Source: CAWGOF01 sp963824225 (GTDB lineage Bacteria; Acidobacteriota; Polarisedimenticolia; Polarisedimenticolales; Polarisedimenticolaceae). From it: a stretch of 64,000 nt of DNA. The notes beneath the pieces were generated by a model. The model was given only the letters and a program-made list of their open reading frames with translations, was not told the origin of the DNA and searched no databases. Below are positions 9,213 through 16,349 of this stretch, piece by piece; positions within the stretch are counted from its first letter, which is position 1, and each line of letters opens with the position of its first letter. Position numbers and translations under genes: made by a program. Location of the stretch: positions 744,001-808,000 of the forward strand of contig CAWGOF010000002.1 of assembly GCA_963824225.1 (NCBI GenBank). The letters run 5' to 3'.

Positions 9213-9248
9213 CCCCAAATGAGGCAGAAACCAAGAGTGTCCCCGTTT
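9213..9248 (+). repeat. Right REP-like inverted end of the RAYT element
   Basis: Reverse-complement partner of the left end. It contains the ATG (9219) now used, or usable, as start codon of the phosphodiesterase gene. An 11-bp caaatgaggca (9216-9226) also occurs in direct orientation at 8395-8405. Confidence 0.7.
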
Positions 9249-9983
9249 TTCATTGCGCACAGAGGGGCGTCGGCGGAGAGGCCGGAGAACACGTTCGCGG
9301 CGTTCGACGAGGCACGGCGCCAGGGCGCCGATGCGTTCGAGCTCGACGTGCAGCTGTCGCGCGACGGCGTTCCGGTCGTGTATCACGACCGCTCGCTGCG
9401 CAAGATCGGGGGCGGCCTGCGGCGCGTCTCCGCGCTCGACGCGAGCGACCTCGACCGCCTCGACGCCGGCCTGTGGTTCGGCGCGGCCTACAAGGGCCAG
9501 CGCATCCCCCGACTCGCGCAGCTCCTCGATCGCTACGCCGACGAGGTCGAGCTCCTGATCGAGCTGAAGCTTCGCGGGACGCGCGAGGACGGCTGTCGGC
9601 TCGCCCGGACGGTCGCCCAGCTCCTGCACGAGCGCGAGCTCGAGGACCGGACCTTCGTCCTGTGCTTCGACCACGAGTTGCTCGACGAGGCCGCGCGCGT
9701 AGCGCCGCGGATACGCCTCGTCCTGAACCTCGCCCCCCCGCCGACGCTCACGCGGCCGTTGCGCGAGCGGCTGGACAAGCTCCACGCCCTGTCAGTCGAT
9801 GTGCGCAAATTGACTCCGGCCTTCGCCGCCGGTGTGAGCGGCCGGGACGTTCCGTTGTTCACGTACACGTGCAACACGGAAGCCGCCGTCGAGCGGTCTC
9901 TCGCCGCCGGAGCCGCCGGCGTGATGTCCGATCGCCCGCGCTGGCTGCGCGACGTGGTCGCGACCCTGCGGGCCGCGACGTGA
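9219..9983 (+). CDS. Glycerophosphodiester phosphodiesterase
   Basis: 254 residues, GDPD family TIM barrel, cytoplasmic (no signal peptide). It hydrolyses glycerophosphodiesters to glycerol-3-phosphate and an alcohol. The HRGASAERPENT motif near residue 14 supplies the catalytic His and Arg. ELDVQLSRDG near 41-50 supplies the metal acids, VYHD gives the second His, and LIELKL follows. The first ~9 residues (MRQKPRVSP) are encoded by the right inverted end of the RAYT element. GTG at 9237, still inside the inverted repeat, is an alternative start. The neighbouring FGGY kinase overlaps by 4 bp, so a glycerol or polyol salvage pair is plausible. Confidence 0.88.
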   Translation: MRQKPRVSPFFIAHRGASAERPENTFAAFDEARRQGADAFELDVQLSRDGVPVVYHDRSLRKIGGGLRRVSALDASDLDRLDAGLWFGAAYKGQRIPRLAQLLDRYADEVELLIELKLRGTREDGCRLARTVAQLLHERELEDRTFVLCFDHELLDEAARVAPRIRLVLNLAPPPTLTRPLRERLDKLHALSVDVRKLTPAFAAGVSGRDVPLFTYTCNTEAAVERSLAAGAAGVMSDRPRWLRDVVATLRAAT

Positions 9984-11377
9984 CGGACGCCGCCTGCATC
10001 GCGGCGAGCGTCGACCTCGGAAGCACGCTGCTCAAGTCCGCCCTCCTGCGCGCCGACGGCTCGCTCGAGACGCGCCGGTCCGTTCCGGCGCCGCCTCTCA
10101 GCGGATCGGGCGAGATCCGCGAGGGCGACGCGTGGGCCTACGTCCGGGCCGCAGACGAGCTGCTCGAAGACCTGGAGCGGGTCGTCCCGTGCGGGACCCC
10201 GCTCGGCCTGGCGACGCAGCGCTCGACGTTCCTGTTGTGGGATCGCGGCACGGGGGATCCACGGTCCGCGCTCGTCTCGTGGCAGGATCGGCGCGCCGCC
10301 GGTTGGTGTGCGCGCCATCGCGCGGTAGCGCGCGAGATCACGAGCCGCACCGGCCTCGTCCCGACCGCGCACTACGTCGGTCCGAAGCTCGGTGCCCTGG
10401 TCGAGGCGAGCGGCGAGTGGCGCGATCTGCTCTCGCGCGACGACACGCTCTGGGGCACGCTCGACTCCTGGCTCGTGTGGCACCGCACGGGCGGACGGGC
10501 GCACCGGATCGACCGCACGATGGCTGCGCGCACGGCGATGCTCGACCTGACGACCGGCGACTGGTCGGACGAGCTGCTGGCGCTCTACGGCGTTCCGCGG
10601 TCGATCCTCCCGCAGGTCGAGCCGACCGTGGGGCGCGCCGTGCCGCTCGATGGCGGGCTCCTCCTGTGCGCCAGCATCGCCGACCAGGCGGCGGCCGTGC
10701 TTCCGCTGTTCGACGAGGCGCGCGCGCGCGACGTGCTCGTCGTGACCGTCGGCACGGGAGGCTTCGTGCTGCACCCCATGACCGATCGTCGACCCGCGCC
10801 GCCGGGCTACCTGCTCGCTCCGATCCTCGCGCTCGCCGACGGAACGGCGCTGTGGGCCCACGAGGGGACGGTCAACGGCGCGGGCAACGCGGTCGATCGC
10901 TTCGGAGCCGGACCGACCGAGCTGCCGGGCACGGACCCGACCCCCGATGCGTTGTGCCTCCCGGACGTGGCCGGTGTCGGCTCGCCGTGGTGGCGCCCGG
11001 AGATCGGACTCGTCTTCTCGGATGCTGCCCGATCGCTCGACCGTCCGGCGCAGCGCCGCGTCGTGCTCGAGGGGCTCCTGTTCCGCCTGCGGCAAATCAT
11101 CGGGGATCTCGGCGGCGCACCGGCCGCTCGTCGCGTGATCCTCGCGGGAGGGCTCGCGCGCGAGCCGTTCGTCGCGCGCGGGCTGACCACGCTCCTCGGT
11201 CGATCGATCGAGCGCCTGGAGATCCCGGACGCCGGGCTCGTGGGCGCCGCTAGGCTCGCCGCGGGACTCACACCGTTCGCCGCGGCCGAGGCCGTCGTGG
11301 TCGAGCGCGGGGCGGGAGGGGCGTATCTCCCGGCGAAGTACGAGCGCTGGATCGCGTGGACGCGCGACGTCTTGTAG
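9980..11377 (+). CDS. FGGY-family carbohydrate kinase
   Basis: 465 residues from a GTG overlapping the phosphodiesterase stop (GTGA). The N-terminal phosphate-1 motif (SVDLGSTLLKSALL, about 9-22) and the ATQRSTFLLW and SWQDRRA motifs mark the FGGY kinase fold. TVGTGGFVLHP (about 257) and VILAGGLAREPF in the C-terminal half form the second ATP-binding region. Coupling to a glycerophosphodiesterase suggests glycerol as substrate, but sequence alone does not separate glycerol from xylulose or other polyols. It is somewhat shorter than the usual 500-residue glycerol kinase. Confidence 0.82.
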   Translation: MTDAACIAASVDLGSTLLKSALLRADGSLETRRSVPAPPLSGSGEIREGDAWAYVRAADELLEDLERVVPCGTPLGLATQRSTFLLWDRGTGDPRSALVSWQDRRAAGWCARHRAVAREITSRTGLVPTAHYVGPKLGALVEASGEWRDLLSRDDTLWGTLDSWLVWHRTGGRAHRIDRTMAARTAMLDLTTGDWSDELLALYGVPRSILPQVEPTVGRAVPLDGGLLLCASIADQAAAVLPLFDEARARDVLVVTVGTGGFVLHPMTDRRPAPPGYLLAPILALADGTALWAHEGTVNGAGNAVDRFGAGPTELPGTDPTPDALCLPDVAGVGSPWWRPEIGLVFSDAARSLDRPAQRRVVLEGLLFRLRQIIGDLGGAPAARRVILAGGLAREPFVARGLTTLLGRSIERLEIPDAGLVGAARLAAGLTPFAAAEAVVVERGAGGAYLPAKYERWIAWTRDVL

Positions 11378-11380
11378 CCC

Positions 11381-12415
11381 TCAGGAGCTCGAGCCGAGAG
11401 CCTCGTACAGCCACGGCAGCGAACGGTCCATCCGGTAGTCGATCCCCGAGTGGACGTCGTCGAACTCCTCGTGCACGTGGGGGATCCCGAGCGCCGACAG
11501 CCGCCGTACGAGGGCCCGCGCCCCGTAGTGCAGCGCGTACGGGTCCCGCGTCCCGCAATCGATGAACAGACCGCCCAGCCGTCCCAGGCTCTCCTGGCAC
11601 TCGCGCTCCTCGACGAGCCGCAGCGGGTCGTGCCGCAGCCAGGCCGCCCAGCGCTCGTCGAGGATCTCGCACGTGTGCGGATCGACCGGCAGCCGCACGC
11701 CGAGCGGCGCTCGCGGGTCGGGATCGTAGGTCGCGGCGAGCGCGAGCATCATCAGGGCGGTCGTCTCGTCGGGCGCCACGCGCTGGGCCGCACGGACGTG
11801 CTCGACGAACGTGCGAACGCACCCGCCGTGGCGCGCCAGGACATCGAGCGCTTTCGGCAGATCGGGTCGGTACACCAGGTCGAACGCCATGTCGCCCGAG
11901 TGGCACGCGACGGCACCCCAGGCGCCCCTGCGGCGCATGCCGTGGACCAGGGCGCCGTACCCACCGCTCGATCGACCGACGAGCGCTCGACCCGCCGCAT
12001 CGCGCCGCACACGGAACCGCTCGCCGAGCGCCGGAAGCATCTCGTCGACCAGGAACGTCGCCCAGCCGCCGACCGCGATCGAGTCGATGTACTGGTTCCC
12101 GCCGAGCGACGTGAAGCAGTCCGGGAGGGCCAGGACCACCGGGCCCATCGCGCCCGCGGCGACCAGGCGATCGACGCGCTGCGGCAGGCTCTCGCCGAAC
12201 GCACGCCAGCCGACGAGCCCGAGCCCGCTCCCGGTGAACGACGCGAGGACCACGAACAGCGGATACTCCGTGCGCGTTTCGTCGTAGCCCGGCGGCAGGT
12301 AGACGGCCACGCTGCGCCGCACCGGGTCCCCTAGCAGGTTCCCGACGAGCGCCCGCGAATCGATCGCGAGCGTTTCGACTCTTCCTCGCGGAGGATCGAA
12401 CGGGTGGGCCGGCAT
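11381..12415 (-). CDS. Alpha/beta-hydrolase of the esterase D / enterochelin esterase type
   Basis: 344 residues without a signal peptide. The fold starts with RSVAVYLPPGYDE and YPLFVVL. The nucleophile serine lies in VGRSSGGYGAL (about 145-155). A likely acid is in IDCGTRDPYAL, and the histidine is in DDVHSGIDYRMDRSLPW near the end. These are the PF00756 arrangements. Substrates in this family range from S-formylglutathione to siderophore esters and acyl-sugars, and nothing here decides. It is convergent with the kinase gene (3-bp gap) and lies 10 bp downstream of the molybdoenzyme gene on the same strand. Confidence 0.8.
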   Translation of the reverse strand: MPAHPFDPPRGRVETLAIDSRALVGNLLGDPVRRSVAVYLPPGYDETRTEYPLFVVLASFTGSGLGLVGWRAFGESLPQRVDRLVAAGAMGPVVLALPDCFTSLGGNQYIDSIAVGGWATFLVDEMLPALGERFRVRRDAAGRALVGRSSGGYGALVHGMRRRGAWGAVACHSGDMAFDLVYRPDLPKALDVLARHGGCVRTFVEHVRAAQRVAPDETTALMMLALAATYDPDPRAPLGVRLPVDPHTCEILDERWAAWLRHDPLRLVEERECQESLGRLGGLFIDCGTRDPYALHYGARALVRRLSALGIPHVHEEFDDVHSGIDYRMDRSLPWLYEALGSSS

Positions 12416-12425
12416 GATGCGCGAG

Positions 12426-14339
12426 CTATGCGAGCGGCAGGAGCCGCACCGGCGTGTCGTAGTACGCCGCGCCGCCTCCGAGGTCGGTCGTTCGTGCGGG
12501 CACGATCTCGTTCGCGCACCGCCCGTCCGAGAGCCAGCCGCCCTTGACGGTCAGCGCGACATCGGTCCGCTGGCGCGGATCGAAGCGCAGCCGGACCACG
12601 AGCGAGCCGACCGCGGATTCGAGCCGCACGAGCTGGCCGTCCTCGAACCCGTTCGCCGCGATCGGGTGCACGGTGACGGTCGCCGGTCCCTCCCGGCGAC
12701 CGGCCCACTGCGAGCTCTGCGCCTTCTCGGTCGACAGGGCCATCAGCAGGAGCGGCCGCTCGGCGCTCGGGCGCGGCGGCTCGGGGTCGACGTCGTGGGC
12801 CAGGTTCACGCGTCCGGTCGGCGTGCCGAACTTGCGGCCGGAGAACACGACCTTCGGTGCCAAGGGGTTGAGCATCGCACCCCGAGACAGCGCATCGAGC
12901 GTCACGCCGTGCGGTGCGACGAGTCCGAGGAGCCGCTCGCGCCACGCTCGGGCGTCGACGCCAAACTCGTCCCCCAGGCCGGTGCGGCGGGCCAGCTCAC
13001 GCACGATCTCGTAGTCCGTCTTCACCCCGTCGGGCGGTGGGACGACCGGCTCGACGGCGCCGAGCCAGTGGTGGCCGTACGCCCCGACCAGGTCCTCGTC
13101 CTCGAGCATCGTCGTCGTCGGGAGCACGACATGGGCCGCACGCGCCGTGTCGGTCAAGAACGAATCGACGACGACGGTCAGCTCGCGCGACCGGAGCGCC
13201 CGCTCGACCGTGCGGGACTCGGGGAGCATGGCCACCGGGTTCGCGCACGTGATCCACACCATGCGGATCTCGGGGTCCCGCGCGGCCAGGATGCCCGGAC
13301 CGAGGAGCGGCTCGGGGATCGCGCGCGCGGCCGCGCCACGGGCGAACGACAGGTCGAACGCGCCGCGGCGCTTGAAGTAGAACGACACGCCGCCGCCGGG
13401 CCGTCCGATGTTGCCCGAGATCGCCCCCAGCGCGTCGAGGACCCGCACCGCGGCGGCGCCGTTCGACCGGCGCTGCATCCCCCATCCGACGAGGATCGCG
13501 AGCGGTCCGTCTCCGAAGATCCGCGCCAGGTCGTCGATCGCGGCCGGCGCGACGTCGGCGAGCTCGGCCCACTCCTCGAGCCGGCGCCCGAAGCACGTCG
13601 CCCGTAGCCGATCGAGGTGATCGCAGTACGCGGCGGCCTCGGGATCGACGAGCCCGCGCTCGAACAGCTGCCGGGCCACGCCGAGCCCGAGCGCGACGTC
13701 GCCCCCCGGGCGCGGCTGCAGCACGACGTCGCACAGGTCGGCGCCACGATGCCGGACCGGATCGATCTGCACCAGGCGCGTCCCGTTCTCCCGGGCGCGT
13801 CTGAGCACCGGCAGCAGGTGCACGTTGCTGACGTACGGGTTCTTGCCCCACAGCACGATCGTCCGGCTGTTGTACAGGTCGAACAGGTCGTTGCTGTCCT
13901 CGTCGCCGAAATCGATCTGCTGCGCGGCGTCGCCGGCACCCGAGCAAATGTCGCCGGACTTGATCGTCACCGGCCCGAAGCGCTCGAAGAAGTAGTCGGT
14001 CACGTGCTTCATCAGCCCGAGCGACCCGCCGCTGCGGTACTCCAGGATCGCGGCCGGGCCAGACTCGGCACGGATGCGCTCGAGCGCCTCGACCACGCGA
14101 TCGAGCGCCTCGTCCCATGACGCCGGCACGAGCTCCGTGCCCCGGCGCACGAGCGGCAGTGTCAGCCGCGCCGGGTCATAGTGCCGGTCGAGGAACCGGC
14201 TCGTGCGATAGCACAGGAACCCCTGCGTGACGGGATGGCTCGGATCACCCTGGAGCTTCGTGATCCGGCCGTCTTCGACCGTCGCGACGATGGCGCACGC
14301 GTCCGGGCAATCGCGGTTGCACGTCGTACGGACCCGCAT
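12426..14339 (-). CDS. Molybdopterin-dependent oxidoreductase (DMSO reductase superfamily)
   Basis: 637 residues, no Tat signal, so cytoplasmic. A 4Fe-4S site is formed by Cys7, Cys11, Cys15 and a fourth cysteine near 43 (GFLCYRT). The bis-MGD domains follow. The likely molybdenum-ligand region is IKSGDICSGAGDA (about 130-142), which carries a cysteine. The C-terminal MGD-binding domain includes TGRVNLAHDVD and AANGFEDGQLVRLES. No ferredoxin, small subunit or Mo-chaperone gene lies beside it, so its electron partner is unknown. Relatives are usually annotated as generic BisC or formate-dehydrogenase-like proteins. Confidence 0.85.
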   Translation of the reverse strand: MRVRTTCNRDCPDACAIVATVEDGRITKLQGDPSHPVTQGFLCYRTSRFLDRHYDPARLTLPLVRRGTELVPASWDEALDRVVEALERIRAESGPAAILEYRSGGSLGLMKHVTDYFFERFGPVTIKSGDICSGAGDAAQQIDFGDEDSNDLFDLYNSRTIVLWGKNPYVSNVHLLPVLRRARENGTRLVQIDPVRHRGADLCDVVLQPRPGGDVALGLGVARQLFERGLVDPEAAAYCDHLDRLRATCFGRRLEEWAELADVAPAAIDDLARIFGDGPLAILVGWGMQRRSNGAAAVRVLDALGAISGNIGRPGGGVSFYFKRRGAFDLSFARGAAARAIPEPLLGPGILAARDPEIRMVWITCANPVAMLPESRTVERALRSRELTVVVDSFLTDTARAAHVVLPTTTMLEDEDLVGAYGHHWLGAVEPVVPPPDGVKTDYEIVRELARRTGLGDEFGVDARAWRERLLGLVAPHGVTLDALSRGAMLNPLAPKVVFSGRKFGTPTGRVNLAHDVDPEPPRPSAERPLLLMALSTEKAQSSQWAGRREGPATVTVHPIAANGFEDGQLVRLESAVGSLVVRLRFDPRQRTDVALTVKGGWLSDGRCANEIVPARTTDLGGGAAYYDTPVRLLPLA

Positions 14340-14354
14340 GTCGGACAGGATAGC

Positions 14355-15629
14355 TCAGATGGTCGTGCCGTCGGGGATCACCGCGTTCTTCGCCACGACG
14401 ACGATGCCCTCGCGGATCGCCCACCCCGGACCCTCGCCTTCGAGCACCGACCGCTTGTTGACGATCCGCACCTCGCGACCGATGCGCGCGTTGAGGTCGA
14501 TGATCGCGTTCTCGATCAGCGTGCCCTCGCCGATCCCGACCGGCGGCGATCCCGCGGGACCCCGGGGCGGGAAATCCTCGGCGCCCATGAGCAGCGAGCG
14601 GCGGATCGTGGCCTTCGAGATCGTCTGCCGCACGCCGATGATCGAGTCCTCGACCACCGATTCGCGGGCGATCACGCCGTCCGAGACCATCGCATTGTTG
14701 AACCGGCACCCGGTGAGCGACGACGCGGGCAGATAGCGCGGATGCGTGAAGAACGGCCAGTCCGGATCGTAGAAGTGGAACGGCGGATCGGGACGCACCA
14801 TGTCCATGTGCGCCTCGTAGAACGAGCGGATCGAGCCGATGTCGCGCCAGTAGCCCTTGAACAGGTACGAGTGAACGCGGAACTTCTCGACGCAGCGCGG
14901 GATCACGTGGTGCCCGAAGTCGGCCAGGTCGTTGTCCAGCGACTCGCCGAGCACCGTCTGATCGAACATGTACACGCCCATCGACGCCAGGTACGGGCGA
15001 TCGGCGGACAGCCCGTTGCGCTCGAGCAGCGTCGGCGACACCTCCATCCCGGCGCGGGCTTCGGCGTCCTGTGGCTTCTCGCGGAACTCGACGATCCGGC
15101 CCTGCTCGTCGACGCGCACGGCGCCGAACGACGCGATCTCCTCGGCCGAGCAGGGCAGCACGCTGATCGTCACGTCGGCCCCGTTCTCCAGGTGCTCCTT
15201 GAGCATCGCGCGGTAGTCCATCCGGTACAGGTGATCCCCGGACACGATCAGCACGAGGTCGGAGCGACTCGAGCTGAGGATCCGCAGGTTGCGGCGCACG
15301 GCGTCGGCCGTGCCCTGGAACCAGCGATCGTCGGTCGGGGTCTGCTGCGCAGCGAGGATCTGCACGGAGCCCTGCGAGAAGATGTCGAACTTGTACGTCC
15401 GGACGATGTGCCGGTGCAGCGAGGTCGAGTTGTACTGCGTCAGCACGTACATCCGCTCCATCCCGGAGTGGATCGCGTTGCTGATCGTGACGTCGATCAG
15501 CCGGTACTTGCCGGCGATCGGCACGGCGGGCTTGCTGCGCAGGCGGGTCAGCGGATCGAGACGCGCGCCCCGGCCCCCGCCGAGGATCACGACGACGACG
15601 TCCTTGGCTCGATCGTTCCACGACTCCAA
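14355..15629 (-). CDS. glgC: Glucose-1-phosphate adenylyltransferase (ADP-glucose pyrophosphorylase)
   Basis: 424 residues from a TTG preceded by GGGAGAG. First committed enzyme of bacterial glycogen synthesis: ATP plus glucose-1-phosphate gives ADP-glucose and PPi. The nucleotidyltransferase signature GGGRGARLDPLT is followed by SKPAVPIAGKYRLID (allosteric and substrate residues). GDHLYRMDY, EFREKP and the C-terminal left-handed helix repeats (IENAIIDLNARIGREVRIVNK) complete the family pattern. No other glycogen gene is adjacent. A -10-like TAGACT lies at 15653-15658 on the minus strand. Confidence 0.95.
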   Translation of the reverse strand: MESWNDRAKDVVVVILGGGRGARLDPLTRLRSKPAVPIAGKYRLIDVTISNAIHSGMERMYVLTQYNSTSLHRHIVRTYKFDIFSQGSVQILAAQQTPTDDRWFQGTADAVRRNLRILSSSRSDLVLIVSGDHLYRMDYRAMLKEHLENGADVTISVLPCSAEEIASFGAVRVDEQGRIVEFREKPQDAEARAGMEVSPTLLERNGLSADRPYLASMGVYMFDQTVLGESLDNDLADFGHHVIPRCVEKFRVHSYLFKGYWRDIGSIRSFYEAHMDMVRPDPPFHFYDPDWPFFTHPRYLPASSLTGCRFNNAMVSDGVIARESVVEDSIIGVRQTISKATIRRSLLMGAEDFPPRGPAGSPPVGIGEGTLIENAIIDLNARIGREVRIVNKRSVLEGEGPGWAIREGIVVVAKNAVIPDGTTI

Positions 15630-15675
15630 GCGGCGCTCTCCCGTGAGGTCCCAGTCTACCAGGACCGAACGGCGC

Positions 15676-16281
15676 CTAGATCGCCACCGTGCCCTTGAAC
15701 CAGCGCTGCAGACACGCGCGGCACGGCCGGTCGTCCTTGAGGTCGACGTCGGCGAGCATCGCCGACGGCGCGAGCGCGCACTGCGGGGTGCGGCACTCGG
15801 GCATCGCGAGCAGCCGGGCGATCGCGCGCAGCAGCTCCTTGGTCAGACGGGCGCGCTGGCGGTTCGGGTCGGCCGAGCGGCGGTAGAACGCCTCGCGCAG
15901 ACGCCGCACCGACACGACGCCGAGCCCCTTCCCCGGCAGGAGCGCGGTGAACGCCGCCTCGGACGACGACGTGTACAGGTCGGCGTCGGTGACGAACACG
16001 ACCACGTCGGGCTTGCGCGGCGCGGCCGGCGTGTCCGGACCGTCGGCGGCAATCATGCGGCCCGGCCCGAGCTGCGCGTAGGACGCGCGCAGGCTCGCGA
16101 GGAGCACGGCCGCGCGAAACTGTCCCCGCTCGCGATCGCCGACGCCTGCGGGCAGCGGCAGCGCGAGCGACTTGAGCTCGATCGGCAGACGGAGCGTGCG
16201 GGCCACCGTACGCACGGCGGGCTCGATCTCTTCGGTGCCGAGCTTGCCGACCGGCACGACGGCGACGTGGCGTTCTACCAC
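15676..16281 (-). CDS. Archaemetzincin-like protein lacking the catalytic zinc site
   Basis: 201 residues from a GTG preceded by GAGGAGG. N-terminal beta-alpha core (HVAVVPVGKL, VVVFVTDADLY, LGVVSVRRLREAFY) and overall length match archaemetzincins. The family motif HExxHxxGxxHC-x4-C maps onto residues 152-168 as R152-A-I-A-R156-L-L-A159-M-P-E162-C163-x4-C168. All three zinc-binding histidines, the catalytic glutamate and the glycine are therefore replaced. The structural-zinc cysteines C163, C168, C187 and C190 remain. It should be a non-proteolytic pseudo-enzyme with an unknown binding role. It is divergent from the acyl-CoA synthetase fusion, 68 bp between starts. Confidence 0.72.
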   Translation of the reverse strand: MVERHVAVVPVGKLGTEEIEPAVRTVARTLRLPIELKSLALPLPAGVGDRERGQFRAAVLLASLRASYAQLGPGRMIAADGPDTPAAPRKPDVVVFVTDADLYTSSSEAAFTALLPGKGLGVVSVRRLREAFYRRSADPNRQRARLTKELLRAIARLLAMPECRTPQCALAPSAMLADVDLKDDRPCRACLQRWFKGTVAI

Positions 16282-16302
16282 CGGGACCTCCTCGCGGCCG
16301 CC

Positions 16303-16308
16303 TATAAT
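16303..16308 (+). promoter_or_regulatory. -10 box (TATAAT) for the synthetase fusion gene
   Basis: A perfect TATAAT in G+C-rich surroundings lies 41 bp before the ATG at 16350. No convincing -35 is present. Confidence 0.5.
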
Positions 16309-16349
16309 CCGCTGCGACGCTGGCCGTGGCAACCCCGGAGGCTCCTGGC

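Larger units (their letters stand above)
8368..9248 (+). mobile_element. REP-associated tyrosine transposase (RAYT) element with inverted ends
   Basis: The transposase gene is bracketed by an inverted repeat. 8368-8382 (aaacggggacactct) is the exact reverse complement of 9234-9248, and the match continues imperfectly to about 8404 and 9213 through a TTTC-GCCTCA block. GGGGACA-type ends like these are typical of REP sequences mobilised by RAYTs. The left end lies inside the dinB reading frame and the right end supplies the start codon of the next gene. The element therefore sits exactly at the dinB/phosphodiesterase junction. No target duplication is recognisable, as expected for HUH-type transposition. 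Confidence 0.75.
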
